DNA of 64,000 nt from Nibrella viscosa (GTDB taxonomy: Bacteria; Bacteroidota; Bacteroidia; Cytophagales; Spirosomataceae), in the NCBI RefSeq assembly GCF_039541875.1, contig NZ_BAABHB010000016.1:1-64000 (forward strand). Reading direction: 5' to 3'. Positions within the stretch are counted from its first letter, which is position 1. The number at the start of each line of letters is the position of its first letter. This document shows, one piece after another, positions 1 through 8,306 of this stretch. The position numbers and the translations under genes were made by a program. Under the pieces are notes generated by a model. That model saw only the letters and a program-made list of their open reading frames with translations, did no database searches and was not told the DNA's origin.

Positions 1-95
1 GGGTGGACACCTCTTACCATATCGAACAGAGCCGTTAAGCCCCGTAACGCCGATGGTACTGCCTTCACCGGTGGGAGAGTAGGTAGCTGCCACCT
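1..95 (+). rRNA. rrf: 5S ribosomal RNA, 3' part
   Basis: The first 95 bases match the conserved body of a Bacteroidetes 5S rRNA: the ACCTCTTACCAT-tcGAACAGAG loop region, GTTAAGCCC, GCCGATGGTACTGC and the GGGAGAGTAGGT stretch near the 3' end. The 5' end, probably some 15-20 bases, is cut by the window edge. The 3' end is set approximately, at the last bases able to pair with the missing 5' strand. It lies directly before a strong terminator, as expected for the last gene of a 16S-23S-5S operon whose remainder lies to the left. Confidence 0.93.
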
Positions 96-112
96 CAACT
101 ATCAAGCCAGAC

Positions 113-140
113 AAAGCCGACCCACAAAGTCGGCTTTTGG
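113..140 (+). terminator. Terminator of the rRNA operon
   Basis: A 9-bp perfect stem (AAAGCCGAC / GTCGGCTTT, 113-121 and 129-137) with a short loop and a T-rich tail follows the 5S rRNA by about 17 bases. This is a standard intrinsic terminator. Confidence 0.85.
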
Positions 141-282
141 CGTTTTTAGGTTTCCTTACTCGCTTAATGATACTCTTCCGAATCGACTTGTGTTCAATTT
201 GCCGATGAGTTAACTATATTTTTTGTCGGATTACTACTCAGAGGGCGGTTGATTCAAGAGCTAACAGATTAGCTTTACTAAA

Positions 283-1452
283 CTATTTTTTTAGTTCGTT
301 CTTTATAATAAAAGTTAGAACCGATTCTTGAAAACTATTTACCCGGCGACCATTAATGAATACAGTTGGTGTAGCATTTATGCCTAGTTTATACGCTATA
401 GCTAAATCATCTGCTATTATTTTTTTGACTTCTTCTGAGTTTCTGTCCCGGTTCCATTTGTCTATATCTAAACCTATATTTTTTGCAATGGAGGTAAGTG
501 TCTTATCATTTTGCTCCAGGCTTGTCTCAAAAAGATGATCATGGTAGTTCCAGAAGCGATTCTGTTGTTCAGCAGCGACGGTTGCAAAGGCAGCCTCACA
601 GGATCGCGGTTGCATATCTTCACTTAAGGCCATGTTACAAGCTGAACTAAGCGGAAAGTTCCTGAATGAAATGCCTATTGAATTACCGAATTTTTTATAA
701 ATGTGTGCCAACGAAGGCGCTAGTGTCTTACAGGCCGGGCATTGAAAGCTACTGAAGACAACAACCTGAACAGGGGCCCTGGCTGAACCCAAAACTGATC
801 GGTTAGCGCTTATAGGAATAGCCTCAACTTTTGCCGTCTGAAAATTTTGGGCGACTTCATCAAGATCAACCGCTGGCTGTCTGTTGAGGGATTTTTGCAA
901 TATGCCTATCTCTGATATCCCACCAACAAAAAGGGTAACTAAAACCAGAGCCGCCCACTGTACGAGGGTGTAGGGGGGGCTGGCTTGCTTTTGGAATGTA
1001 AACAAAGCAGCGGTCCGAACGCCTGGGGTATTTGACGCTAAGCTAATTAGAATCAGAATATTAGCTAAATGAATGACTAAGCACAATGGGCAGGCAATAT
1101 GCCCATCAATAATAAGAACACCTAGTATTATACTAACCCCTGCCCCGAGGGCAGCCAGTAGAGTTGCCAGCCGGTCGGTAAGCAATTCCCGAATAGATAC
1201 CAATAGCCCTAGCAGACCAAAATAGACCAGGCCCCAGCTTGATAGAGGATAACCCAGATGCCAGGCAATAGAACTCGACAGCGCTTTATCGCAACTCGTG
1301 CCGAAAATAAGCCGGCATAGGTCGGGTAAACTAATAATGTTGGTTCTTACCTGCGTGGAACGAAGCATTAAGTACCCACACAAGCTCCAACATAGAACAA
1401 CAAGCAGTAAGGTCAATGATCTTCTTCCAAGGATATATTTTATCGTATTCAT
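283..1452 (-). CDS. VKOR-DsbA fusion (thiol-disulfide oxidoreductase)
   Basis: A membrane enzyme that should make disulfide bonds in exported proteins and reoxidise itself through quinone. Residues 1-150 form a vitamin K epoxide reductase domain with about five membrane helices, the loop cysteines C46 and C54 and the redox motif C121-P-L-C124. Residues 215-389 form a thioredoxin/DsbA domain with C238-P-A-C241 and the cis-proline at T361-P362. This order, VKOR followed by a periplasmic thioredoxin, is known in bacteria, where it replaces DsbB plus DsbA. All catalytic cysteines are present. It is the second gene of a minus-strand unit, 83 bases after a Cys-rich exported peptide that could be its substrate (inference). 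A perfect hairpin lies between the two. Confidence 0.9.
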   Translation of the reverse strand: MNTIKYILGRRSLTLLLVVLCWSLCGYLMLRSTQVRTNIISLPDLCRLIFGTSCDKALSSSIAWHLGYPLSSWGLVYFGLLGLLVSIRELLTDRLATLLAALGAGVSIILGVLIIDGHIACPLCLVIHLANILILISLASNTPGVRTAALFTFQKQASPPYTLVQWAALVLVTLFVGGISEIGILQKSLNRQPAVDLDEVAQNFQTAKVEAIPISANRSVLGSARAPVQVVVFSSFQCPACKTLAPSLAHIYKKFGNSIGISFRNFPLSSACNMALSEDMQPRSCEAAFATVAAEQQNRFWNYHDHLFETSLEQNDKTLTSIAKNIGLDIDKWNRDRNSEEVKKIIADDLAIAYKLGINATPTVFINGRRVNSFQESVLTFIIKNELKK

Positions 1453-1475
1453 TTATAAGGTTCGGAACAATGTTT

Positions 1476-1526
1476 CGTGTATTATAAAGGCAGGAAAAGT
1501 ATCTTTTCCTGCCTTTATAATACACG
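1476..1526 (-). terminator. Perfect 24-bp hairpin between peptide and VKOR genes
   Basis: Arms 1476-1499 and 1503-1526 are exact inverted complements of 24 bp around a 3-base loop. It starts 10 bases after the stop of the Cys-rich peptide gene and ends 24 bases before the VKOR-DsbA start. No U-run follows on the minus strand, so it is more likely a partial terminator, an mRNA stabiliser or a processing site than a full stop. It would give more peptide than enzyme message. Confidence 0.7.
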
Positions 1527-1535
1527 AGTATCTGT

Positions 1536-1847
1536 TTAATTCTTCTTTATCATCTCGACACATTGGCCAAAGTTCTTTTGCCCTCCGTTTTCAATATTGT
1601 AAAAAGGCCCTGCAATTTTGCACATACAAACGGCATAGGTAGCAGATTTGTCATTGTTAGAGGCAGGATTTGTACAGGTCCGGCAGGCGCTCATGCAAGC
1701 CCCCTCAGTGGGGAACAGCCCCCAGCCAACGAAAACACTGCAATCGCTTTCGCAATCATAAGGTGGTGGTGGCGGTGTGCTAATCATGGATGTTAAACCA
1801 ACCAGGAACAGTACGCCCATAACAGCAGGCATTAGTAACTTTTTCAT
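1536..1847 (-). CDS. Small Cys-rich exported peptide, unknown function
   Basis: A 103-residue protein I do not recognise. Residues 1-23 form a clear signal peptide (MKKLL followed by a hydrophobic core), then a run of five prolines (25-29). The mature part of about 80 residues carries eight cysteines: C32, C36, C51, C55, C58, C74, C76 and C96. An even number of cysteines in an exported domain suggests up to four disulfides. It sits first in the unit that continues into a VKOR-DsbA disulfide-forming enzyme, so the enzyme may fold it or act more widely (inference). It could be a toxin-like peptide, a redox or metal-binding peptide, or a RiPP precursor. No protease or ABC exporter gene is next to it, which argues against a typical bacteriocin cluster. 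Confidence 0.75.
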   Translation of the reverse strand: MKKLLMPAVMGVLFLVGLTSMISTPPPPPYDCESDCSVFVGWGLFPTEGACMSACRTCTNPASNNDKSATYAVCMCKIAGPFYNIENGGQKNFGQCVEMIKKN

Positions 1848-1878
1848 ATTTGTGTACTTTTTAAGGGTGAAATGAATT

Positions 1879-1909
1879 AAGAAATAACTAGTAAAACATG
1901 GATATACAA
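1879..1909 (-). promoter_or_regulatory. Putative promoter of the Cys-rich peptide/VKOR unit
   Basis: On the minus strand a TTG (1909-1907) is followed after 20 bases by TATTTCTT (1886-1879). This resembles the Bacteroidetes -33 TTG / -7 TAnnTTTG promoter with two mismatches in the -7 box. It ends about 31 bases before the start codon. Confidence 0.4.
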
Positions 1910-2018
1910 CTTTGCTTAAATAGGATTCTTACTGCTTTACTAAGAAAATAAAAGCGAAACAGATTACGTAAATTATACTATTCCATAAATGTATGGCAGG
2001 TTCTGGGCTAGATTAAAC

Positions 2019-2180
2019 TTAACTGAGCAGGAGACAAATATTGTACTTTTTCGCTTTCCTTTCCCTGTTAAATAACTCCCCAGGCGTCTGATAGCCTAAC
2101 GATTGGTGCGTCCCTGGTTATAAAAGTGAAAATAAGTAATCAGGCCCTGGTGTAAAATACGACCATTCTGATAAATGTTA
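2019..2180 (-). pseudogene. IS3-type transposase C-terminal remnant
   Basis: Minus-strand translation gives NIYQNGRILHQGLITYFHFY and then, after a frame change near 2110, THQSLGYQTPGELFN and a stop at 2019. The HQSLGYxTP block preceded by a YFxFYN block is the hallmark end of IS3-family (OrfB, rve integrase core) transposases. A deletion in the Arg-Thr-His codons breaks the frame, and no upstream catalytic DDE portion is visible. I see no terminal inverted repeats. The gap 1848-2363 otherwise holds only the peptide promoter and AT-rich DNA. Confidence 0.7.
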
Positions 2181-2363
2181 AACAACAATACTCATTATTT
2201 AATGACTCGTCATTACCGTTCAATAATAATTTTTTTGAAAGCGCGGTCTTCATTTTGGCGACCATAAAGGTGACACAATTCTCAACTTTTCTCGATTTTT
2301 GGCACGCTTAACGCTTTCAACCTATGCAGCCGCGCTGTTCGTCTACGCATAAAATCTCTAATG

Positions 2364-3416
2364 CTACGGTTTTCTGGCCCAAATCAATCCGTAATCCATC
2401 TGAGTAGAACTGTTTTTGTCGCTCGGCATTAACCCCGCTTCGGCAAACCACTGTCTGTATTCGTTGCGACTGTACGCTCGCCCTTTGGTAACCCAGAAAA
2501 GTTGAGCAGAGTAGTCTGTGACTGCCTGTGGCCCATCCATCGTATCGTCCAGAAAAGCATCGTGTACCCATAACTCTCCTCCGGATACTAAAGCATCAGC
2601 AAAGCGTCGGGCCAGTAATTGGCAGGTTTCTGTGGGCCAGTCGTGAAAGAGGCTGGCGGCCAGCAGCAGGTCGGTTTGGGGTAATTCGTCGGTTAGCATA
2701 TCGCCGGGCAGAAAGGTAACTCGCTCGGGAACCGTATGGGCACCATGACGACCACTCTGCGAGAACGTGAACAGACATTCGGCTGCGACGGCTAAGACCT
2801 GCGGACGGTCCAGCACGGTGGCAGTGGCGTCGGGGTTCACCAGCAGCCATTCGTAGGTGAAAAAGCCGGAGCCGCCGGCTACGTCTACCAGGTGACCGTT
2901 ATGCTTTGGCAGTTTATCGGCTACAATTGGCGCTAAAATTTGTGCCCGGCCGGCCAGGGCAAGTGTCAGCCGTCGGGCGACTTCCGGATCATCCATGGGA
3001 GATGGGCCTTCTCCTTCTTTGACATAGGCAATGCCGGACGGAGCCTCAAGCGGCCCGTCATGTTTCAGCCGCTCCACCATTTCTAGAACCGCCGGGTCAC
3101 TCTTTTCCAGGCCCACATAGCCGGCCAGTGTGGGTACTGATTGTTGAGTAAGGTAACACCCTCCCTCTGTAAGTTGAAGCTGACCGGAGTCATTGTAGCT
3201 CAGCATGTCCATTGCGCAAAGAGCGGGGAACAGAACCATGGCCGGGCGCTCCTTTAAGCCGAGCCGCATGCGTAACTCGTTTATTGAAAGTGGGCCATCC
3301 GCTAATTCATCGAATACATGCAGGTGGTGAACCGCAGCAATGAGTAAACGGGAACTATACATGGCCCGCAAGTGGCGGGTAATTGGGGCAAGGTCAGGGT
3401 GAATGGGTAAGGACAT
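2364..3416 (-). CDS. SAM-dependent O-methyltransferase (Methyltransf_2 type)
   Basis: A 350-residue class I methyltransferase of the plant-OMT/acetylserotonin-OMT type, which transfers methyl from SAM to a small-molecule hydroxyl. Residues 1-100 look like the winged-helix dimerisation domain. Motif I is DVAGGSGFF (178-186), acidic D203 follows at the end of strand 2, and the H258-D259-W260 triplet is the usual catalytic-base position of this family. Length fits the family. The substrate cannot be read from the sequence. The nearest upstream gene, 130 bases away, encodes an unrelated exported protein, and a word-like inverted repeat lies between them, so it is probably transcribed alone. Confidence 0.85.
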   Translation of the reverse strand: MSLPIHPDLAPITRHLRAMYSSRLLIAAVHHLHVFDELADGPLSINELRMRLGLKERPAMVLFPALCAMDMLSYNDSGQLQLTEGGCYLTQQSVPTLAGYVGLEKSDPAVLEMVERLKHDGPLEAPSGIAYVKEGEGPSPMDDPEVARRLTLALAGRAQILAPIVADKLPKHNGHLVDVAGGSGFFTYEWLLVNPDATATVLDRPQVLAVAAECLFTFSQSGRHGAHTVPERVTFLPGDMLTDELPQTDLLLAASLFHDWPTETCQLLARRFADALVSGGELWVHDAFLDDTMDGPQAVTDYSAQLFWVTKGRAYSRNEYRQWFAEAGLMPSDKNSSTQMDYGLIWARKP

Positions 3417-3425
3417 ACAGTAGTT

Positions 3426-3540
3426 GGCAGTTGGTGGAGCGCTAATAAAGCAAAAAGCCGGCTTTCGCAGGCTTTTAACTGAGTTTTCTGATTTGTAAAA
3501 GTGGTATCTTTAGACAAATTACTGCCAACCAGCAACTGCC
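3426..3540. repeat. Word-like imperfect inverted repeat (GGCAGTTGGTGG type)
   Basis: The element 3426-3437 pairs with 3529-3540 (11 of 12). Both sides are extended by repetitive TTGGCAG/CTGCCAAC words filling most of the 130-base gap between two minus-strand genes. The style matches other low-complexity inverted repeats in this window (28257-28336, 56659-56756, 57661-57727). Confidence 0.5.
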
Positions 3541-3546
3541 CACTGC

Positions 3547-4206
3547 CTACTTACTTTTTTTCTGCGCCTGATTGCTATTCCAGGTTACCTTGAATGTGCC
3601 TTCAGTCAGCGTGATTTCATCTGTTTTGTTGGTCTTGCGGCAGTTGTCGTGTTCGTGCGGATCGCCTTTAACCAGCATACCACCACCGGCGGCCGTAATG
3701 GCTTTTTCTTCCAGGTTATTCTGAATACCCAAACCAGTGAGTACGGCAGACGCTCGTTTCTGGTAGTAAACGCCTTTTAGCTTTGCTTCAAATGTTCCTT
3801 CAATCGAAGTGTCTGTCACTTTAGTGATGGTCACCGTTCCTTCATTCGATTCTCCATCATGAAAGCCCATGCCCAGCTTACCCGTTTCTTCGGTGTAGTC
3901 TACTAAGGCAATCATACCGTTTGACCGGAGTTTGCTCTCCATGTCGGCTTCACGAACAATTTGGTAAGTGCCGGGCTTCAGGTTATCCATGTACACAAAC
4001 CGGACCCAGGTCTGAATGTCAGGGTTGACCGACATACCCGCGATGGCAATGTAGTTCAAGCCTAACGGCAGTGCCAGTCGCTGCGCTTTGCCCTTCCACT
4101 CTTTACCATTTACTTTTACCGAAAATGTGTTTGCGCTCGCATCCGTTTGGGCCAGTGCCGGTAGGCTTAAGCAGGCGGTTAGGGCTAAATAAAAAAGTTT
4201 TTTCAT
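3547..4206 (-). CDS. Exported protein of unknown function
   Basis: A 219-residue protein with a signal peptide (MKKLFYLALTACLSLPALAQ, cleavage after residue 19 or 20). The mature part has alternating short beta-strand-like segments, with SVKVNGKEWKGKA near residues 29-41 and a PGTYQI turn near 78-83. This style is common in Bacteroidetes exported beta-sandwich proteins of the DUF6252/DUF5025 kind. That family link is a resemblance I could not test. There is no lipobox and no catalytic motif. It is divergent from the flavoprotein gene at 4394, with 187 bases between the start codons. Confidence 0.75.
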   Translation of the reverse strand: MKKLFYLALTACLSLPALAQTDASANTFSVKVNGKEWKGKAQRLALPLGLNYIAIAGMSVNPDIQTWVRFVYMDNLKPGTYQIVREADMESKLRSNGMIALVDYTEETGKLGMGFHDGESNEGTVTITKVTDTSIEGTFEAKLKGVYYQKRASAVLTGLGIQNNLEEKAITAAGGGMLVKGDPHEHDNCRKTNKTDEITLTEGTFKVTWNSNQAQKKSK

Positions 4207-4393
4207 GATTCATGTAGTGTACGTTTCGTCAGTAAAGATAATACGGCAATTCAGTAACCAGATAACCGTTTACGAACTCATGGTTAACCGGAGCATGACC
4301 GGAAGCAGAGCCGCTGACCAACTCGAGAGGGTCAAGGACAGACACTTTATCATTTGCAATTATTCCGTTACATTCGCCCAGACCCTTACACGT

Positions 4394-5758
4394 ATGAGAA
4401 AGCGTACTTTTATCAAGTTATCGTCGGCCATGATAGCCAGTCCTGTACTTTCGCCCCTGTTGAGTTGGGCCGGTGATCCGAAGCTAAAGAACTGGGCGGG
4501 AAATTATACCTATAGTACTGACCGGCTGCACCAGCCTGTATCGGTAGAGGAACTCCGGGCACTTGTAAAAAAGCTCGATAAACTAAGGGTGTTGGGGACC
4601 CGACACTGTTTCAACGGAATCGCCGACAGTACCCGGAACCTCGTCTCGCCCAAACCTGACGAACAGGCTGTGGCTATTAATGCGCCCGCCCGCACCGTAA
4701 CGGTAGATGCCGGACTCAAGTATGGCCAGTTAGCTCCGTATCTGCATAAACAAGGTTTTGCGCTTCATAATCTGGCCTCACTGCCGCACATATCCATTGC
4801 CGGGGCCTGCGCAACAGCCACCCACGGTTCAGGTGTGAAAAATGGTAACCTGGCCACGGCGGTGTCGGGGCTGGAATTAGTAACAGCCAACGGCGAGGTG
4901 GTGAAGTTATCGCGCCAGCAGGATGGCGATGCGTTTCGCGGAGCCGTAGTGGGGTTGGGTGCACTGGGTGTAGTTACCAAAGTTACGCTCGACCTGTTGC
5001 CGACGTTTATGATGAAGCAGTATGTGTACGAAAGCCTGCCGCTCAGCCAGTTAAAACAGCATTTTGACGCCATTATGGCGAGCGGCTATAGCGTCAGCCT
5101 GTTTACCGACTGGCAGAAGCAGCGGGTCAATGAAGTATGGATAAAAAGCCGGCTGGAAGCAGGCGTTGTTTTCAGACCGGAAGCTGAGTTCTACGGAGCT
5201 AAGCAAGCCAAAAAGAATCTGCACCCGATAGCCGATCTCTCCGCCGAAAACTGCACGGAGCAGATGGGGGTAGCGGGGCCGTGGTACGAACGACTGCCAC
5301 ATTTCCGAATGGGATTTACGCCCAGCAGTGGTAAGGAGTTGCAGTCTGAATATTTTGTGCCCCGGCAGCATGCCGTCGACGCCATTCTGGCGGTGGAACG
5401 GCTGCGTAATCAGATCAGCCCGCACCTGATGATCTCGGAGATCCGCAGCATTGCCGCCGATGACCTGTGGATGAGCCCCTGTTATAAGCAACCAAGCATT
5501 GCCCTGCACTTTACCTGGAAACAGAACTGGCCGGCGGTGAGCAACGTATTGCCTCTGATTGAGAATGCGCTGGCACCGTATAAGGCCCGGCCGCACTGGG
5601 GAAAACTCTTTACGATGGCACCGGCAAAACTACAGGCCCTTTATGAGCGGCTGCCGGATTTCAAAAAGCTGGTGCAGCAGTACGATCCAAAAGAGAAATT
5701 TCGCAATGAGTTCATCGCCCGGACGCTGTACGCAACAGACGCGGCACCTAGGCGATGA
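4394..5758 (+). CDS. FAD-linked alditol/sugar-lactone oxidase
   Basis: A 454-residue flavoprotein related to alditol (xylitol) oxidase and L-gulono/D-arabinono-1,4-lactone oxidases. It should oxidise a polyol or sugar lactone with O2, giving H2O2. The PCMH-type FAD fold spans residues 35-200. RVLGTRHCFNG (65-75) contains H71, at the position where alditol oxidases attach FAD covalently. SIAGACATATHGSG is the pyrophosphate-binding segment. The C-terminal KFRNEF motif is typical of the ALO domain. The start at 4394 is chosen because it begins an Arg/Lys-rich export signal (residues 1-26). The frame stays open upstream to 4205, but that stretch looks non-coding. The exact substrate is uncertain. 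Confidence 0.87.
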   Translation: MRKRTFIKLSSAMIASPVLSPLLSWAGDPKLKNWAGNYTYSTDRLHQPVSVEELRALVKKLDKLRVLGTRHCFNGIADSTRNLVSPKPDEQAVAINAPARTVTVDAGLKYGQLAPYLHKQGFALHNLASLPHISIAGACATATHGSGVKNGNLATAVSGLELVTANGEVVKLSRQQDGDAFRGAVVGLGALGVVTKVTLDLLPTFMMKQYVYESLPLSQLKQHFDAIMASGYSVSLFTDWQKQRVNEVWIKSRLEAGVVFRPEAEFYGAKQAKKNLHPIADLSAENCTEQMGVAGPWYERLPHFRMGFTPSSGKELQSEYFVPRQHAVDAILAVERLRNQISPHLMISEIRSIAADDLWMSPCYKQPSIALHFTWKQNWPAVSNVLPLIENALAPYKARPHWGKLFTMAPAKLQALYERLPDFKKLVQQYDPKEKFRNEFIARTLYATDAAPRR

Positions 5759-5766
5759 GCCAAACA

Positions 5767-5792
5767 AAAAAGGCCGTAAAAACGGCCTTTTT
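5767..5792. terminator. Bidirectional terminator
   Basis: A perfect 11-bp stem (5767-5777 and 5782-5792) with a 4-base loop. It has A-run and T-run flanks, so it works on both strands. It sits between the convergent flavoprotein and FKBP genes. Confidence 0.9.
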
Positions 5793-5801
5793 CAACGTAC
5801 A

Positions 5802-6275
5802 TTAGTGCCCGGCATGCCCATCGGGGCCGTGAACGTGGCCGTGGGCGATTTCTTCCGGCGTGGCGTCGCGAACTTCAATCACTTCAACGTCGAAATTCAG
5901 TTCCTGCCCGGCCAGGGGGTGGTTGGCATCGATGGTAACCTGATCACTACCAACCTGGGTAACAGTCACTACCTGACCGTGGTTGGCCTGAAACTGCATA
6001 CCCGGCCGAACCTCCTGCGTACCGAAGGCACTGCGGGGAACCTCCTGCACCAGTTCAGGATCACGGTCACCGTAACCTTTATCGGGAGATACCTTCAATT
6101 CGAATTTGTCACCTTCTTCTTTGCCTTCGAGGCCTTCTTCCATGCCTGGAATCAGATTGCCTTCTCCGTGCAGGTAGTAGAGCGGATCGCGCCCCTCACT
6201 GGAGTCAAGTACGTTGCCGTCATTATCGCGAAGCGTGTAATTGATGCCGGCTACTTTGTGTTTTGAGATTTGCAT
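5802..6275 (-). CDS. SlyD-like FKBP peptidyl-prolyl isomerase
   Basis: A 157-residue cytoplasmic prolyl isomerase and chaperone. The FKBP half carries GEGNLIPGMEEGLEG (37-51), with the aspartate/tyrosine pocket region around residues 18-35. Residues 70-125 match the inserted IF chaperone flap of SlyD. The C-terminus (145-157) has five histidines in 13 residues, a short form of the SlyD metal-binding tail. Such tails bind Ni2+ or Zn2+ in E. coli SlyD; binding here is inferred. No signal peptide is present. It is a single gene sharing a terminator with the convergent flavoprotein. Confidence 0.92.
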   Translation of the reverse strand: MQISKHKVAGINYTLRDNDGNVLDSSEGRDPLYYLHGEGNLIPGMEEGLEGKEEGDKFELKVSPDKGYGDRDPELVQEVPRSAFGTQEVRPGMQFQANHGQVVTVTQVGSDQVTIDANHPLAGQELNFDVEVIEVRDATPEEIAHGHVHGPDGHAGH

Positions 6276-6380
6276 GGACTGTAGAGGATTAAGTCGACAA
6301 AGGTTGCATAATCTTTAGTGGTAAACAACTGAACCAGCCCAACTGCTTTCCAATTTGCTACGAACTGAGTATATGGTTTG

Positions 6381-8306
6381 TCAGGCGGGAACCGGATCGC
6401 CGGTTCCGTTCTCCGGCCTCAGGGGAGCCATGCGGTTGGCTTCTTCGCGAAGGCTCTCGGGGTCCCAGCCTTCCTCAACTTCCTGTAGCCAGCGGTCGTT
6501 TTCGTCGGAGCCGATCAGTTGTTCCAGTTCCTGGATGCGCCGGCGGGCGGTAGAGAAGTACTGCTTCCGGTCGTGCCGCACCGCAGCCAGATCGGCCAGG
6601 GCTTTGTCATCGTGTTTCAGAAAGAGCCGGGCCGCCCGCTGGGAATGATACGCCCGTATGCCCAGCAGCTTCATGGCATCGACCCCCATCCGTAGAGACG
6701 TGTCGATAGTTTCCCGGTAAATATGCCCGACCCCCGAGTCCATAAAATCGTAGGCATCGTCGCGATCGTGTGCTTTAACCAGTATTTCGAGGTGGGGAAA
6801 ATGCTTCTGCACCGTATCGACCAGGGCTTTTGATTTCTCCGGTGTTTCCAGCGCTACAATGATGAGTTTAGCGTGTTCGGCACCGGCCGAGCGCAATAAA
6901 TCGTACCGGGAGGCATCGCCATAATACACTTTTATACCGATTCGACGGAGCGTATCGACCCGGTCGGAGTCGAAGTCGAGGACGGTGGTTCCAATTTTAT
7001 TGGCACGAAGAAACCGCCCGACAATATTACCGAACCGCCCAAAACCAGCGATAATGACCGGGTGGTGTTCATCGATATGATCCGCTTGTTTTTCGGGCGT
7101 TTGCCGGGTACCGATCCGGGGCAGAAGGAGTTTCTCGTTGGCCAGAAAAACCAGGGGCGTCAGGGCCATACTGATCGCCACAGAAGCCGTCAGAAGACTG
7201 ACCAGTTGGGCTGGCAGGATACCGTTTTGCAGCGCAAAGGACAGCAACACAAACGCAAATTCGCCAACCTGGCATAAGGCCAGGGCGAAGGTGAGGTTCT
7301 GATCGGTACTGAGTTTGAACCGATGGCCCAGCAAAGCCAGCACGGTGGCTTTGGCCAGCATCATGCCTACAACAATAGCCGCAATGAGACCAGGGTTCGC
7401 CAGAATAAGTCCGAAGTCGATAGAAGCGCCCACGGAAATAAAGAACAAGCCCAGCAGGAGCCCTTTGAACGGGTCAATATCACTTTCCAGTTCGTGTTTG
7501 TATTCGCTGTTTGCGAGTACTACGCCAGCCACAAAGGAGCCCAGGGCGGGGCTGAGTCCGACCGTTTCCATTAGTACCGCTACCCCCACTACCAGCAGCA
7601 GGGCCGTGGCGATAAACACCTCCCGCAGACCGGTACGGGCAATAATCTGGAAGACCGGACGCATCACCACCCGCCCCAGAAACACAACGGTCAGAACGGC
7701 TGCCAGGACCACCAGCATCCGGCTCCAGCCGGGTAACCCATCTACCAGCGAATCGTGGCCGTGGTCATCGGTCAGGGACGTTATCGGGTAGGTAGCCAGC
7801 AGCGGTAACAGGGCCAGGATTGGGATGACGGCAATATCCTGAAACAGCAGTACCGAAAACGTGCTCTGCCCGGTTGAGGTCTGCATGAGCCCTTTCTCGT
7901 TCATGGTTTGGAGCACAATGGCCGTCGACGACATAGACAGGATCATGCCCAGCGCCAGGGCAGGCTGCCAGGCGAGACCTGCCAGCATGGCCAGCCCGCC
8001 AATGAGCAGGGTGGTGAGCAATACCTGCAGGCCCCCCAGCCCTAAAATGGGTATGCGTAATTTCCAGAGCAGTTCGGGTTCCAGTTCGAGGCCGATCAGG
8101 AAGAGCATAATAACAACACCAAACTCGGCAAAGTGCATGATGTCCTGCCCCTCGGCCCCGACCAGGCCCAGCACGGCCGGCCCAATAGCCACGCCCGCCA
8201 GCAGGTAGCCCAGCACCGACCCCAGCCCCAGCCGCTTGGCCAGCGGAACGAATACAACGCCGGAAGCAAGATAAATAATAGCCTGAAGCAGTACAGTACG
8301 ACTCAT
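6381..8306 (-). CDS. KefB/KefC-like K+/H+ antiporter (CPA2) with RCK domain
   Basis: A 641-residue CPA2 antiporter. Residues 1-390 hold about 12-13 membrane helices, with the family's FQD motif at 155-157 and GLSPALGSFVAG near 250-261. Residues 413-530 form a TrkA-N/RCK domain with the nucleotide-binding GFGRFG (421-426). An alpha-helical charged tail follows. Kef systems export K+ in exchange for H+ and are gated by nucleotide and glutathione or related thiols. The start codon overlaps the stop of the upstream oxidoreductase gene by 4 bases (ATGA), as kefF-kefC and kefG-kefB pairs do. This supports a gated efflux complex. Confidence 0.92.
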   Translation of the reverse strand: MSRTVLLQAIIYLASGVVFVPLAKRLGLGSVLGYLLAGVAIGPAVLGLVGAEGQDIMHFAEFGVVIMLFLIGLELEPELLWKLRIPILGLGGLQVLLTTLLIGGLAMLAGLAWQPALALGMILSMSSTAIVLQTMNEKGLMQTSTGQSTFSVLLFQDIAVIPILALLPLLATYPITSLTDDHGHDSLVDGLPGWSRMLVVLAAVLTVVFLGRVVMRPVFQIIARTGLREVFIATALLLVVGVAVLMETVGLSPALGSFVAGVVLANSEYKHELESDIDPFKGLLLGLFFISVGASIDFGLILANPGLIAAIVVGMMLAKATVLALLGHRFKLSTDQNLTFALALCQVGEFAFVLLSFALQNGILPAQLVSLLTASVAISMALTPLVFLANEKLLLPRIGTRQTPEKQADHIDEHHPVIIAGFGRFGNIVGRFLRANKIGTTVLDFDSDRVDTLRRIGIKVYYGDASRYDLLRSAGAEHAKLIIVALETPEKSKALVDTVQKHFPHLEILVKAHDRDDAYDFMDSGVGHIYRETIDTSLRMGVDAMKLLGIRAYHSQRAARLFLKHDDKALADLAAVRHDRKQYFSTARRRIQELEQLIGSDENDRWLQEVEEGWDPESLREEANRMAPLRPENGTGDPVPA

